The translations under genes were made by a program, and so were the position numbers. 64,000 bases of DNA from Verrucomicrobiia bacterium (GTDB taxonomy: Bacteria; Verrucomicrobiota; Verrucomicrobiia; Limisphaerales; JADLHS01), in NCBI GenBank assembly GCA_023953615.1, contig JAMLJH010000001.1:1343360-1407359 (forward strand). Reading direction: 5' to 3'. This document shows positions 33,918 through 44,173 of the stretch, one piece after another; the stretch's first letter is position 1, and each line of letters opens with the position of its first letter. The notes below the pieces were generated by a model that did not search any database, was not told where the DNA came from, and was given only the letters and a program-made list of their open reading frames with translations.

Positions 33918-36900
33918 CTACTGGTTCAACAGGGGCGGCGGCGCGGACGGCGGTGTTTCCAAATTTGCTGCCGCGCGTTTCCAGAAACCGCCCTGGCTGA
34001 ACTGCGTCCACGCCCATTTCAGCCAGCGAATCAAGGCCCCAGCCAGCCAAAGCGCCCACGCCAACATCAACAACCGGTAGAACCAGACGGTCACGGAAAT
34101 CACGACCGGTTGCGGCAGTTCGTGGCCGCTGCGCGGTTGAAACCATTGCAACCAGGTGCGCGTCGAACCGTTGCCGCGAATGAACATCTCCGGATTGCCG
34201 AGCAGACCTTCCGTCACCGTGGCCACGAGAATGATCAGCGTCGCCAACGTGAAACCAGCAAGGAAAACTTGAAACAAATTAAAACGCCACGAAGGCAGGG
34301 CCTGCGGATTCTTTCCCCGCCACGCGACGAGGAAAAACCAGCCAACCACCACCAGTCCGGCGGCGACGTAGGTTTGCGTCAACCCGAGCATCAGCAGCAA
34401 CCATTGCCAGCGACCGAGCGGCGAAAGTTTCAGTCGTCCCAATATCCAAGCGGCCAGAAGGGCCACGAGCAGCACGGTCCAAAATCGTACCGCCGGCCCG
34501 CGCAATGGCCCCGCCGTCCCGAGCACCCAACGGCTTTCCGGCACTTGCAGCACGGTGGTGATGTTCGCTGCCTCGACCGGCAGTTTGACGCTGTCGGTCC
34601 GGGCGCGGAAGGTCAGCGGTTCGTTCGCGCGCCATTCAATGTTCAACACCTGGCTGCCCGGATGCACTGGGATAATCAACTTCGCCCCGTCGCGCCGCAC
34701 GGGAATGGCCTGCTCATCCTGCTTGAGGGAAGCAATCTCCGCCTGCGGATCAAGCTCGAGCACAAAATCGTCGCCCAGGCTGGCCTCGACGTTGAGCGTG
34801 AGCTTCGAGGTGCGCTGGCGGCTGCCGAGGGAAATTTCATGGTTCACGCGCCGCACCGTGATCGTGTCGCCGCTCACGGCCTCGGGTTTGCTGAAGGTGA
34901 GCACCACGCTTTCGCCCGGCCACGGATGCCACACCGGCGCGAGCGTGGTCTCGGTGGCTTCAAACACTGGCGCGAGGCCGGAGATGGCCGCGTTCCAGAC
35001 CGGGGAAGTCACCAGTTGCCAGCGCTCGACCCAACGATCCATTGGCTCGGTCGTGAGCGCGATTTTCTGGCCGACGGGTAGTTCGCTTTCCCAGGCGAAC
35101 TCCGCCTGGCCCGCCGCCAGTCGCACCTCGGCCCAGCCCGCTTCGACCACCACGCCGCCCGTCAGCACCTTCTCGCCCGGCAACAACGGAATGCGCAGTG
35201 AGATGGCCTTGCCCGGTGACGACAGCCGCGCCACTACGTTATGAACCTGCCATACCAGGCCGATCTCGAGGTGACGATTTACCGCCACGATGGCGTTGAA
35301 ATCCTTCCGGTCATACTCGATCTCGCCTTTGATTTCTTTTCGTTGTCGCGCGAAGAAGACCTGGTTTTCCGGCACGCCGTTCGGGCGCACACCCGTCACC
35401 GTCCAACCGGGCGCGGTGATGGCCACATGGCGCGGCTTCAACAGGAACGTCCATTCCCATTCGGTCGCCGCGGGCAGCAATCCCTCCACGCTGACTTGAT
35501 GCACTCCCGCGGGAACGATCATCCAGAGATAACCATCGCTACGCCGCAGCACGATTTCCGGTTTGCCATCCAGTTTCACCGCGACCGGCGACCACGCGGG
35601 CAGTTTGCCGGGCAACGGCACGGCAACCCGGACGGCGGCGTGGATTTCCGCGTTCATCACGATGCCGCCATCCGTCAGTTGCAGTTCCACTGCGGGAATC
35701 TCGGCGGCGCGCGGGTAGGCATCGGACGGTTCGAGCAGCCGCTCGCGCAACGTGTTCAGCATCTCCTGGCCGGGGAGTTGCGCCGACGATTGGATCGGCG
35801 TGAACAGCGCGAATAACAATATCGCCGCGCCAGCCGTTGCGGTGGACGTCCGACCTGATTTCGGATCGCCAGTGGACGAGTCGCGGCGGCGCAACAGTAA
35901 TACGCCCAACAACACCAGCAACCCTACGCGCAGCACGGACAACACGCGATGTAACGCCAGCGGAATGAAAATGGGACGGAATTTTTCATCGGCGGACACC
36001 GGGCCATTCCAACCAAAATTCACCTGATTCCAACGCCATTCGGGCTCCGCCGGACCGGTCTGGATTTTGGCTTTGGCGTCGTATTGTAGATTGGCCTCAA
36101 GTCTCGCCGGAGAAACTTTACTGACGATTTTGCTCAAGCCGTCAGCTGAGGAACGCCGCCCCGCTTCGATGCCGCTGTCCGCGAGAGCTTCGGGCACTAC
36201 GGTGAGATCCACAACCGGCAGTGGGGCGGCGACCGACCTTTGTGCCTTGGCTCTTCCACCCGTCATGTCTTCCCACCAAAAAAGTGAATGCGTGCCGTAG
36301 CTCTGTCCTTGTTGTTCCAATTGCGGATGCAGGACGCCTTGCAGTTGGGTCGTGATGAACGGCGTCAACCAGAGCAGCAGGGCGATCACAGCCACCCAAC
36401 GCCAGCCGTCCAGCAATTTGCGCATGATCCCCGGCGGCACCACGCGCAGCAGCGCGAGCGGCACGAGGAGAAAAAACCAAACCAACCGCGGCGCCCACGG
36501 TTCCTGATAGGCCAGACCAAAAGCCAGCAACGCGATCAATCCCGCGCGCCAGCCCCACATTTTGAATACCGCTAGCGAAAAGATCAGCAGCAGGAACAAA
36601 TCGAGCAACGTCCAGGCGCTCAACCAGTCGCCCGCCACCCAGTCCGCTCCGAACAACGCGAACAATCGCCAGCCGGGCGGTAGATTCACCGTGATGTTCA
36701 ATCCGTCGGCGGGCGCGCGCCAGCCGGTGGCCGGGATGGCGCTCACGCGCTCCGACCGGCCAATCGCCTGCAACTCCAGATTGCGCGCGCGAATTTCCAC
36801 GCCGGGCGCGCCGTTGGCTGGATTCACGGTGATCAACTGCGGCTGCCCGCCAATCTTTGCCGCACCCAATTCCTGACCTTCCGCCGCATCCAGCCGCCAG

Positions 36901-38030
36901 ATTTGCTGCATCGCGCCGTTGACCTGATCGCGGAACGTCAGCCCTTGACCATTTTCATCGAGCCACAACACGCGGTTGATCCGCAGCCCCTCCGGCTTTT
37001 GCAGGCCCATGCCGCGCATTTTTTCCACCAGGCGAAAGGCTTGGTCCGTCGGCCATTGATACACCGGCAACGTCCGCCATTTTTGCGGGAAGGTCGTCTG
37101 TGAAACATCCACCAGCGCCAAGCCTTCCAGCTCGGCCAGGCGGAACTCGGGCAACGCGCGAAAGCCCACCAACTCGGTGGCGACCACCGGCTGCGCGCCG
37201 GCGGCGAATTTGATTTCACCCGCGTCAACCGTGCGAAAAGCATCCACGTGAATGACCCATTTGCCCGCGCGCACCTGGGCTTTCAAACGACCTTGATCAT
37301 CCACCGCCACGGGCACCGGCGAGTCCACATAGGAAAGATTCCAACCGGCGGGCAGCGCGTGGCCCAACTCCTCCTCCCGGCTCTTCCCGGAAACGCTCAA
37401 CTCGATCTCAGTGCGCAGCCACAACGGAATGCCGTCCTCAATCACCCGCCAGACCTGCGCGGTCATCAAGTCCTTGTCGGTGGCTTCGACGCGAACGCGT
37501 TTGAGCCAGAGATTGCCGGTTTCGTCCCAGTTCGGAATCTCGACCTTTTTGCCTTCGAACACGAGCGCCAGCACTCCGACTTCGCGCGGAATGTGGATGG
37601 CCTGCGGCATTTCCGTTTCCCAACGGAACGCGCCAGAAATCTGATGGCGACCCGGCGCGAGTTCGATGGCGGGCTGCTGTCCCCGTTCCACTACCACCAC
37701 CGCCGTGCCGCCGTCGGTTACGTTGATTGGCCAGACCTCGCCCCCGCCTGGCAGCGGCACCCACGTCTTGCTGAATACGGTGACTTCCAGCGCCCAGGTC
37801 GCGGCTTTCTGATCCGCCTGCAACGACAATTGACCGGGCCAGAAACAGACGTGCTTGGCGGCATCGTTGAAGGGCGTCGGACAATCCCGATGCTTGGCGT
37901 CCCAAGTCGCCCAGTCCTGCCAATCTTTCAATTCGGCGGGGAGCTGGCGTTGCGCGACGGCGTTGAGGTTGGCGATCAGAATCATTCCGAGGACCGCCCC
38001 CACCCGGATCAATGTGGTGAACATTTTCAT
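33918..38030 (-). CDS. Very large envelope protein with several membrane segments, function unknown
   Basis: A protein of 1370 residues from ATG 38030; a TTG two codons earlier is less likely. There is a signal peptide (VGAVLGMILIANLNAVAQ), a long beta-rich extracytoplasmic region to about residue 470, a cluster of hydrophobic helices near 480-600 (LLDLFLLLIFSLAVF; LVWFFLLVPLALLRVV; WVAVIALLLWLTPF), one near 725, another beta-rich region, and a final helix cluster from about 1215 (TVLLVALLAAWILGRL) to 1345. No known family was recognised. It is followed by a small lipoprotein and a prepilin-like gene on the same strand transcribed towards it, so the three may act together in the envelope. Confidence 0.75.
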   Translation of the reverse strand: MKMFTTLIRVGAVLGMILIANLNAVAQRQLPAELKDWQDWATWDAKHRDCPTPFNDAAKHVCFWPGQLSLQADQKAATWALEVTVFSKTWVPLPGGGEVWPINVTDGGTAVVVVERGQQPAIELAPGRHQISGAFRWETEMPQAIHIPREVGVLALVFEGKKVEIPNWDETGNLWLKRVRVEATDKDLMTAQVWRVIEDGIPLWLRTEIELSVSGKSREEELGHALPAGWNLSYVDSPVPVAVDDQGRLKAQVRAGKWVIHVDAFRTVDAGEIKFAAGAQPVVATELVGFRALPEFRLAELEGLALVDVSQTTFPQKWRTLPVYQWPTDQAFRLVEKMRGMGLQKPEGLRINRVLWLDENGQGLTFRDQVNGAMQQIWRLDAAEGQELGAAKIGGQPQLITVNPANGAPGVEIRARNLELQAIGRSERVSAIPATGWRAPADGLNITVNLPPGWRLFALFGADWVAGDWLSAWTLLDLFLLLIFSLAVFKMWGWRAGLIALLAFGLAYQEPWAPRLVWFFLLVPLALLRVVPPGIMRKLLDGWRWVAVIALLLWLTPFITTQLQGVLHPQLEQQGQSYGTHSLFWWEDMTGGRAKAQRSVAAPLPVVDLTVVPEALADSGIEAGRRSSADGLSKIVSKVSPARLEANLQYDAKAKIQTGPAEPEWRWNQVNFGWNGPVSADEKFRPIFIPLALHRVLSVLRVGLLVLLGVLLLRRRDSSTGDPKSGRTSTATAGAAILLFALFTPIQSSAQLPGQEMLNTLRERLLEPSDAYPRAAEIPAVELQLTDGGIVMNAEIHAAVRVAVPLPGKLPAWSPVAVKLDGKPEIVLRRSDGYLWMIVPAGVHQVSVEGLLPAATEWEWTFLLKPRHVAITAPGWTVTGVRPNGVPENQVFFARQRKEIKGEIEYDRKDFNAIVAVNRHLEIGLVWQVHNVVARLSSPGKAISLRIPLLPGEKVLTGGVVVEAGWAEVRLAAGQAEFAWESELPVGQKIALTTEPMDRWVERWQLVTSPVWNAAISGLAPVFEATETTLAPVWHPWPGESVVLTFSKPEAVSGDTITVRRVNHEISLGSRQRTSKLTLNVEASLGDDFVLELDPQAEIASLKQDEQAIPVRRDGAKLIIPVHPGSQVLNIEWRANEPLTFRARTDSVKLPVEAANITTVLQVPESRWVLGTAGPLRGPAVRFWTVLLVALLAAWILGRLKLSPLGRWQWLLLMLGLTQTYVAAGLVVVGWFFLVAWRGKNPQALPSWRFNLFQVFLAGFTLATLIILVATVTEGLLGNPEMFIRGNGSTRTWLQWFQPRSGHELPQPVVISVTVWFYRLLMLAWALWLAGALIRWLKWAWTQFSQGGFWKRAAANLETPPSAPPPLLNQ

Positions 38031-38215
38031 GGGCAACTTGTGGCCGGATGCTGACTCAGGTGGAAAGCGAACGCAAGCTGCGTTTACAGCGGAGAAAGCA
38101 GCGGCACTGCGGCAAGGACCGGAGCCGGGTCAGTCCACGTTTGGACTCCTGTCCGTTTGGCCAGCGGGACATTTCCGTGTCGGGCTGGCGGTTGAATCGC
38201 TCGTGGCGACCGGCT

Positions 38216-38599
38216 TTACTTTCTGCGGATGTAATTATCGAGCGCTTGAGCAGCTTGGGTGTCGCCTTGCGTTTGCGCGTTTTGGAGCAAATCACTGATG
38301 GTCATCATGGCGCGACTGGTGACAATGCCCTGTTCTTTGCTCATGCCTTCAATCACCGAAAGATTCTGGATGGCCTCGAAGGCCTTGCCAAAATTCTTGG
38401 CTTGCAGGGCGGTGACGATCTCGGCGGCGAGTTCCTTGGTCCCGGCGGGTTTATCCGCGGCAAAGGCTTTCTCAATTTCGCCCGCGACTTCAGTGTCAGC
38501 GAATGGAGTTGGCGGCGGTACGGTGCGATTGCAACCCAATCCACCCAACACGGCCAACATCATCGCCATGGCGATTCCCTTCAGGTGCAGCTGGTTCAT
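38216..38599 (-). CDS. Small lipoprotein
   Basis: A 127-residue protein from ATG 38599 with a lipoprotein signal (MAMMLAVLGGLGC, lipid-modified Cys23). The mature part is helical and charged (EVAGEIEKAFAADK, KELAAEIVTALQAKNFGKAF, SRAMMTISDLLQNA). No catalytic motifs. It lies about 185 bp upstream of the giant membrane protein gene and 30 bp downstream of the prepilin-like gene, all in the same direction. Confidence 0.75.
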   Translation of the reverse strand: MNQLHLKGIAMAMMLAVLGGLGCNRTVPPPTPFADTEVAGEIEKAFAADKPAGTKELAAEIVTALQAKNFGKAFEAIQNLSVIEGMSKEQGIVTSRAMMTISDLLQNAQTQGDTQAAQALDNYIRRK

Positions 38600-38629
38600 A
38601 GAAATTTGTGGCAAGAGTTGGTGACGCGC

Positions 38630-39454
38630 TTAATCGGGCACGGCGTATTTGGGGCGGGTGCCGGTATAATGGCGATAATCAATTCCGCCAGTATTCATTC
38701 CGGTGTTTCGGATTCTCGAAACGTGCCCATCCACCCAAACCGTTTGACTGCGCTGGCCGTGACGGAACCATTCCTTTGAAAAGTCATAATTGCCATAAAA
38801 CCCGGCCAACCCGGCCCCGATTGCCCATTGCGACAGGATTCGACCTCGCGGCGGATCCGTGAATGCGCTCAGGCTGTCGGATGAACCTTCCATTAATTGT
38901 TCCGCCGCATCATGACAAAAAATCGTCCGCGTAGGGTCCTGATAATCACTCAGTTTTTTATTCTTCGGTTCCACCGCGGTGTTGTAAGGCAGCAACAACT
39001 GCTCCGCCATTCCGTAGCTGGCATCGCGCCACCAGTCCGAGGGGTACCTCAGCCCGGTCTCCCGCCATTCATCCACGTAGAAAGCGGAGGGGCAACGATA
39101 CACGCGCTTGCTCTTGACGTTGTAGCTCAAATAACCAAGGCCCCAGTACGCGCGTCCATCCACGGCGGGATCAAGAAGCGTCTCGGACGCGGGCGAGGCC
39201 GTCCATTGCCCGCCATTAGGAATGTCGCCATTGGGCATGGTGTAGAATCTATCTCCATTGTCACCGGCATACATGGAGCCGGCCAAGACGACTTGTTTCA
39301 AGTTGTTCATGCACTGCGCCGCCTTGGCTTTGTCTTTGGCCTTGGCCAGGGCCGGTAACAGCATGGCCGCCAGAATGGCGATGATGGCGATAACCACCAG
39401 CAGCTCAATCAGTGTGAATCCTTTTCGTGAGGCGAGAGGTTTTTGGTAATACAT
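38630..39454 (-). CDS. Prepilin-like protein with N-terminal methylation motif (pseudopilin type)
   Basis: A 274-residue protein. The N-terminus is [12 protein letters not shown] followed by [20 protein letters not shown] (the prepilin peptidase site is after Gly12, with Glu17 at position +5), then [27 protein letters not shown] and a globular domain ending near '[10 protein letters not shown]'. This is the architecture of the abundant G/H-type pseudopilins of Verrucomicrobia and Planctomycetes. The start is placed at ATG 39454 because the longer frame adds a polar extension before the signal. It is exported and inserted by a type II/IV system; the PilT-like ATPase at 833-1921 might serve the same machinery. 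Confidence 0.92.
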   Translation of the reverse strand: MYYQKPLASRKGFTLIELLVVIAIIAILAAMLLPALAKAKDKAKAAQCMNNLKQVVLAGSMYAGDNGDRFYTMPNGDIPNGGQWTASPASETLLDPAVDGRAYWGLGYLSYNVKSKRVYRCPSAFYVDEWRETGLRYPSDWWRDASYGMAEQLLLPYNTAVEPKNKKLSDYQDPTRTIFCHDAAEQLMEGSSDSLSAFTDPPRGRILSQWAIGAGLAGFYGNYDFSKEWFRHGQRSQTVWVDGHVSRIRNTGMNTGGIDYRHYTGTRPKYAVPD

Positions 39455-39880
39455 GGCAGGGGTATGAGGTTGCTTGGTTTGCTTGTATTTCAAACTGCTT
39501 TCATTGATCCATTGGGGCAATTTTCGTCAAGCATACGGTTCAACGCGTAATCGTCAAGCAGTGAATCACCAAAATTTGCCCGCGCGCTTGAGGCGATGCC
39601 TCGACGCCAAGCCGATCCCGACCGCCGGCCTCTCAGCCTCAAATGTTGTCCCCGTTGTCTGAGGAGCTTGTTGTCTTGGGCGTGGATTTTTATCTGGACG
39701 AATGGTCGTTACCCAACACAATAAAACCACCTTGTTCATGCATCGAAAACCAGTATTCAAATCGAATGATCATGGATTCCGCAGGATGAAGTCCGTCCGG
39801 GACTGCAATCCTGCCATCAAGCGAAACGATTGGATTTTATGAACCCACTACAACGAAGCATTTCGATTTTAATCCAGACC
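39455..39880. other. Intergenic region between divergent genes
   Basis: About 425 bp that should hold the promoters of the prepilin-like gene (minus) and the Sel1 lipoprotein gene (plus). A Gly/Pro-poor frame crosses it without family character. No repeat or clear promoter box was recognised. Confidence 0.4.
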
Positions 39881-40567
39881 ATGAGCGGCGCCCGGCTGCT
39901 CATTGGATTATTCGCCCTCACTCTGGTTTCCTGCGGCAAGGCACCGGAAACCAGTCCCGCCGCTGTCGAGGAAGTCGTCAACCCGGCGGAAATCAAAGTC
40001 AAAGCGGATGCCGGCGATGTCGAAGCGCAACTGAAATACGCTCAGATTTACGCCAACGGCGAAGGCGTGAAACGCGACTACAAACTCGCAGCGGAGTATT
40101 ACCTCAAGGCCGCCGAGAAGGGCAATGCGGCGGCGCAAACTTCCTTAGGGCAATTATACGAGGCCGGTCGCGGCGTGCCAAACGATCCCAAGAAAGCTGC
40201 CGAGTGGACGCTTAAAGCCGCCGAACAGGGTTACGCCCGAGGCCAATATATCTTGGCAACTTATTACATGATGGGCACAGGCGTCACCAAGAGCGACGCC
40301 GAGGCGCTCAAATGGTATCGCGCTTCCGCGAACGGCGGTTATGCGTACGCCCAGCACCATCTCGGAATGCGCTATAAGGACGGACAAGGCGTCACGGCCA
40401 ATCCCGTGGAAGCTTACAAATGGTTGAGCTTGGCGGCGGATGGCGGCGTGGCGGAAGCCACCGAGATTCGCAAGGAAGTTCAGAGTCGCATGACCGGCGC
40501 GCAAGTGAGCGAAGCCAAGCGCCTGCTCAAAGAGTTCACGGTCCAACCGACGGTTTCCGGCAAATAG
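39881..40567 (+). CDS. Sel1-repeat lipoprotein
   Basis: A 228-residue protein from ATG 39881; ATG 39839 would add 14 residues. The lipoprotein signal MSGARLLIGLFALTLVSC has the modified Cys at 18. Four Sel1-like (TPR-type) repeats follow at about 46-80, 82-116, 118-152 and 154-190, each with an A-x-x-x-LG-x-x-Y-x-x-G-x-GV...A-x-x-W/Y-x-x-x-A-A pattern. Sel1 lipoproteins act as scaffolds for envelope complexes or signalling. It stands alone between divergent and convergent neighbours. Confidence 0.88.
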   Translation: MSGARLLIGLFALTLVSCGKAPETSPAAVEEVVNPAEIKVKADAGDVEAQLKYAQIYANGEGVKRDYKLAAEYYLKAAEKGNAAAQTSLGQLYEAGRGVPNDPKKAAEWTLKAAEQGYARGQYILATYYMMGTGVTKSDAEALKWYRASANGGYAYAQHHLGMRYKDGQGVTANPVEAYKWLSLAADGGVAEATEIRKEVQSRMTGAQVSEAKRLLKEFTVQPTVSGK

Positions 40568-40588
40568 CCCCTTATCCCGCGGCTGACT

Positions 40589-41662
40589 TTACGACGTTGC
40601 CAAACCTTGCGGCCGCCGATCCGATCGCAGCCACGCGCGGTAGTCAGTGTAAAGCTTCATCGAGTCGGGATGTCCGGCAAAAGCGCGACTGCCGGGGCGA
40701 TTCATCAAACCCTGGTATTGGTAAATGAGAATCTGGTCCACGTACGGCGACACGGCTTCCAGTTGCGCCCGCACCCGTTCGAATGGCGCGGGAATCAGCG
40801 CGCTGGTCTGTTGATTTTCTGGTCCTTCCCAGGCAAACGTCTCCACGTCGGCCCACAGCGCGCGTTGCGGCACGCGATCATGGACGCGACGCAGACGCCC
40901 GTAAGCCGCGGCGCTCTGCTCCGGCGTCATCCGCAGACAACCCACTTCGTCCTGGTAAGCGATGATGTCCACGTCGAGCTGTTCGAGCTGACGGGCGTAA
41001 GTGTCGTCGTCCACCGCCTTGTGCGTGAAATAGGGCGCGATCAGAATTTTCGTGTGTGGTAAAAGCTGACGTCCTTCGCGACTGCACTCGTTCACATGTC
41101 GCTGGAAGCTGTCCGAGTAATACGGCGTCAATCCCGCTTCATTGGGCCAATACCAACCGTAAAAACTGCGGTGCTGTCCATACCGCGCCGCCAGCTCTTG
41201 CATCATCTGGAAGCGTTTCGCCGTCAGGTCCGCGTCCAGTAACGTGCGATCATCCCAATCGCCATACCAGTCGCTGCTGATGAAAAATTTGACGCCGTGA
41301 CGGTCCGCGCTGGTGAGCATCGCGCCGATGGGATCCGGACAGACCAGCTCCAGCTTGGGCAGCAGCGGCGTGTCGTAAAACGCGCGCCCGCCCTTGGCAA
41401 CCGCCAGCAAAACCAGATATTCCAACCCGAGGTCCGCCATGTCTTTGATGGCCAATTGCCATTGTTCGGTGGTGAACCGGCGACACGTCTCGTTCCAGTA
41501 AAAATGCCGGTGATCGTCCCACCAAACACTGATCCAACTGCCGCGGATGGGCTGAATCCGACGCGCTGTCGTCGGGGCGAATGACGTGCCGCGACAACCC
41601 AGATTCAGCATGGCGAGTACGCCGCCCGCACCCAGCCCCGTCAGAAAATGGCGCCGATTCAT
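40589..41662 (-). CDS. DUF4434-like secreted TIM-barrel protein
   Basis: A 357-residue exported protein. The N-terminus MNRRHFLTGLGAGGVLAMLNLGC has a twin-Arg motif followed by a possible lipobox (LNLGC). The body shows an eight-fold beta/alpha pattern: GSWISVWWDDHRHFYW, MADLGLEYLVLLAVA, FFISSDWYGDWDD, FYGWYWPNEAG, ILIAPYF, DIIAYQDEVG, WADVETFAWEG and ILIYQYQGLM. The acidic residues at strand ends (NEAG, DEVG, DVETF) resemble glycoside-hydrolase active sites. The family is recalled as DUF4434, thought to act on glycans; the substrate is unknown. It is convergent with the Sel1 gene. Confidence 0.72.
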   Translation of the reverse strand: MNRRHFLTGLGAGGVLAMLNLGCRGTSFAPTTARRIQPIRGSWISVWWDDHRHFYWNETCRRFTTEQWQLAIKDMADLGLEYLVLLAVAKGGRAFYDTPLLPKLELVCPDPIGAMLTSADRHGVKFFISSDWYGDWDDRTLLDADLTAKRFQMMQELAARYGQHRSFYGWYWPNEAGLTPYYSDSFQRHVNECSREGRQLLPHTKILIAPYFTHKAVDDDTYARQLEQLDVDIIAYQDEVGCLRMTPEQSAAAYGRLRRVHDRVPQRALWADVETFAWEGPENQQTSALIPAPFERVRAQLEAVSPYVDQILIYQYQGLMNRPGSRAFAGHPDSMKLYTDYRAWLRSDRRPQGLATS

Positions 41663-41772
41663 GCGCTACAGTATGGGTAACTCAACTCCCGCTCGTCCAC
41701 TTTTGCTTTTGCCCCGCGACGGGACGTCGGGTTGACTGGATCGCCGTCTTCGACGACGAATGCCATCAGAGC

Positions 41773-42378
41773 TTATTGGTGGTTTGATTTAAGTGAGTTC
41801 AAAAACTTCGTGTGCTCCGCAACGATCGTCGGCCAATTCGGACGTTCATTGGTGCGGATGAAATCCAGTGTGCCCTCCAGTCGGCGACGGAATTCCGCTT
41901 CAGATACCCGCTCGCTGCACTCGCCAGGTTCTCCCCGGTGAGCATCCGCACGGACTCCATCCCCGAAGTCAACGGGCACGATGATCCACCCTTTCTTTTC
42001 AAAAATCGTGGGCGGCTTGATATGAACATTCCAACGGGTCGGACGGTTAAAATACAGCAACACCAACTCCGGCGGATCACCTTCCCGCAAACCTGGCACG
42101 TAGTTGTAGTCGTTAGTCCAAACCATGAAATTGTTCATGCCTTCACTGGTTGCAGCGAGCGACTCCAGGCTCGAACCCCGCACGTTGGGGAACGGCTCAC
42201 TTGCGTGCGTAAGGTCTCCACCACCGGGGTGCATCAGGTTGAGGAAGGCGAACATGATTTGCTTGTGACAAAACGGACGCCCCTGCCAATCCAGAATGAA
42301 AAAATAGTAACCGAGCGCCAAGCCAATCATGGCCAGCAACACGCCAGCACCCCAGCCAATCAATCGTTTCACGCGCAT
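41773..42378 (-). CDS. Membrane-anchored hypothetical protein
   Basis: About 201 residues starting at ATG 42378; ATG 42402 is an alternative. A single N-terminal membrane helix (LIGWGAGVLLAMIGLALGYYFF) leads to an extracytoplasmic domain with FNRPTRWNVHIKPP, GWIIVPVDFGDG and a helical end (EAEFRRRLEGTLDFIRTN). No family recognised. Same strand as the sialidase-like gene, with about 170 bp between. Confidence 0.6.
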   Translation of the reverse strand: MRVKRLIGWGAGVLLAMIGLALGYYFFILDWQGRPFCHKQIMFAFLNLMHPGGGDLTHASEPFPNVRGSSLESLAATSEGMNNFMVWTNDYNYVPGLREGDPPELVLLYFNRPTRWNVHIKPPTIFEKKGWIIVPVDFGDGVRADAHRGEPGECSERVSEAEFRRRLEGTLDFIRTNERPNWPTIVAEHTKFLNSLKSNHQ

Positions 42379-42547
42379 ATCGTCAGCGACTCCCACAGCC
42401 ATACGGCGATAGTTTGTGGCCGTCAAGGTTGGTGATGTCGGTCATTTTTACTGTGGCAACAGTTCCCGTAATCGGCGCGTAGTCGTGTCGCGATCAATTT
42501 GGTTCGTTGCCACATCCAGTATCAAACTTTCCCACGCCTGCCCCGGC

Positions 42548-43849
42548 TCACCGCCCCGTCAGCGCCAGGCGCACGGTAGCCCATTCGTAGGATTGGTAGG
42601 CGTGATGCGCCCGGGGATAGCACACGATGATATCTCCGGTTTCCCGATCTTCCAACAACGTGAAGTGCGAAAGGTCCAATCGCCCCTGCGCCTCGTCTTC
42701 GGGACGCTTCGTATCGAGCGTAAGCAGGGTGTTCCGCATCAGTTTCAAGCTGTGCGCATCCACTTCGCCAATAACCAACGGCCAACGCGGCAGATTACCT
42801 TCACAATTTGTCGTGGACCAATTGCCCGCCCAAAACACGCGTCCGCTCGAGTGCTTGAAGAGCGTGGACATGCTGCTGGGTGAAAAGAAAGCTTCGCCAT
42901 CGGTATAAGTCCACACGGCCGGCTGGCTCCAGGTTTCTCCACCATCCTTTGAAACGCAGAACCATTTGCGGCTGGGCAGCTCGGACTGGGGATCCGCTTT
43001 GCCGCCGTTGCTGCCGCGCATCACCATGAGAATGCGTCCGTCGGCAAACTCAGCCAACGTGGGTTCGATCAATCCGCGCGTGGTTTGAAAAGCGTCGCCG
43101 CGAACCTGCTGACTGGCCGTCCAACGCAACCGCCCTTCCCGAGTCCAGGTGCCGATGAGCACCACGACCTCGGTATAAGTGAAACCGCCGGCGGGATTGG
43201 CCAGCTTGCCGTCCGAACCGACGACCGTCATTTGCGCCGGCACGAGCACGTGACCCTGGCGGGTAATGATTGGCAGACAGCCGACATCGCCGAGGTAGAT
43301 GGCGTTTGTGCCCACCCACACGCCAGCCACCGGATGCTTCGCATCGTAGTCGCCCGTTTGAATGATGGGTTCATCACCGAGCCAGGTGCGCCCGCCATCC
43401 GCCGACACACGATAACGCAGATAATACGTTTCCTGCGCGATCGGCGGCTCAATGATGTTCGGGTCCAGGCCCGGGGTATCGAGCGCATTGAACACCACAA
43501 GGAGCCGGTCGGTGCGCGCATCGAGAACGGCGGTGACCGGATCGCGACGAAAGCCGTGCGGCAGGTCTACGGCAAAATCCGGCTTCCAGATGAGCGGCGA
43601 CCAGCTGCGTCCGTTATCCTCCGAAACGGAACTCAGCCCGAACAACCGGCTGCCTTTCGGTTCGGCATAGATTGCGGAAAGAAACCCCGGCCGATTCGTC
43701 GTCACGACGCGACTGATGATCTGCAGAGCGGGCCTTGAGGGCACCGGTTCAGCTGCCGTGGATTGGACATAACCGCCACTCAGCGCGCCTAGCAACAGCC
43801 ATGCGCCGTAGCAAGTGATCCAGGCAATCGGAGAGCAACGGTTATTCAT
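42548..43849 (-). CDS. Secreted sialidase-like (BNR/Asp-box) protein
   Basis: A 433-residue protein from ATG 43849 with a signal peptide (WITCYGAWLLLGALSGGYVQ). The propeller shows three Asp-box turns: SEDNGRSW, SADGGRTW and SKDGGETW. Other features are IEPTLAEFADGRILMVMRG (the FRIP-like/EPT block) and FSPSSMSTLFKHSSGRVFW. Such proteins are exo-sialidases or related glycan hydrolases; the catalytic Arg triad was not located with certainty. The longer upstream frame is not used because the signal peptide starts at 43849. Next to another likely glycan-active gene (40589-41662). Confidence 0.78.
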   Translation of the reverse strand: MNNRCSPIAWITCYGAWLLLGALSGGYVQSTAAEPVPSRPALQIISRVVTTNRPGFLSAIYAEPKGSRLFGLSSVSEDNGRSWSPLIWKPDFAVDLPHGFRRDPVTAVLDARTDRLLVVFNALDTPGLDPNIIEPPIAQETYYLRYRVSADGGRTWLGDEPIIQTGDYDAKHPVAGVWVGTNAIYLGDVGCLPIITRQGHVLVPAQMTVVGSDGKLANPAGGFTYTEVVVLIGTWTREGRLRWTASQQVRGDAFQTTRGLIEPTLAEFADGRILMVMRGSNGGKADPQSELPSRKWFCVSKDGGETWSQPAVWTYTDGEAFFSPSSMSTLFKHSSGRVFWAGNWSTTNCEGNLPRWPLVIGEVDAHSLKLMRNTLLTLDTKRPEDEAQGRLDLSHFTLLEDRETGDIIVCYPRAHHAYQSYEWATVRLALTGR

Positions 43850-44055
43850 GCGGCGGAGTATGAGTGATTCCACCGGGCCGCGTCCATATCCAGTTCTGGT
43901 GTTGCAATGCCAATCACTTCCGCAGAGAGACAAGGGAATGATTGGCAGAGGAATGGGGAATGGGGGAGGCGAATTACGAGGGATGATTTACGAAGGACGA
44001 GACATGGGGTGGTGGGGCGCGTTACCGGCTGATCCACTGCCAGTACGTCGCCTCC

Positions 44056-44173
44056 GTCCGCGAGGTTTTGGAGTGCGGCAGTCTTCTGCCGCTTTCCCGT
44101 TGCGGGCCGATGATTCCACAGCGGCAGAAGACTGCCGCAGTCCAAGACGCTGTCGCGCCGGTGCTCGCCCCGA
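44056..44173. repeat. Palindromic dispersed repeat C, copy 1 (partial)
   Basis: Shares GTCCGCGAGGTTTTGGA, TGCGGCAGTCTTCTGCCGCT and the mirrored AGCGGCAGAAGACTGCCGCA with copies at 51533 and, inverted, 60661. The two arms (about 44070-44093 and 44119-44143) form a long stem around CCGATGATTCC. This copy lacks the left 80 bp found in the other two. Confidence 0.85.
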
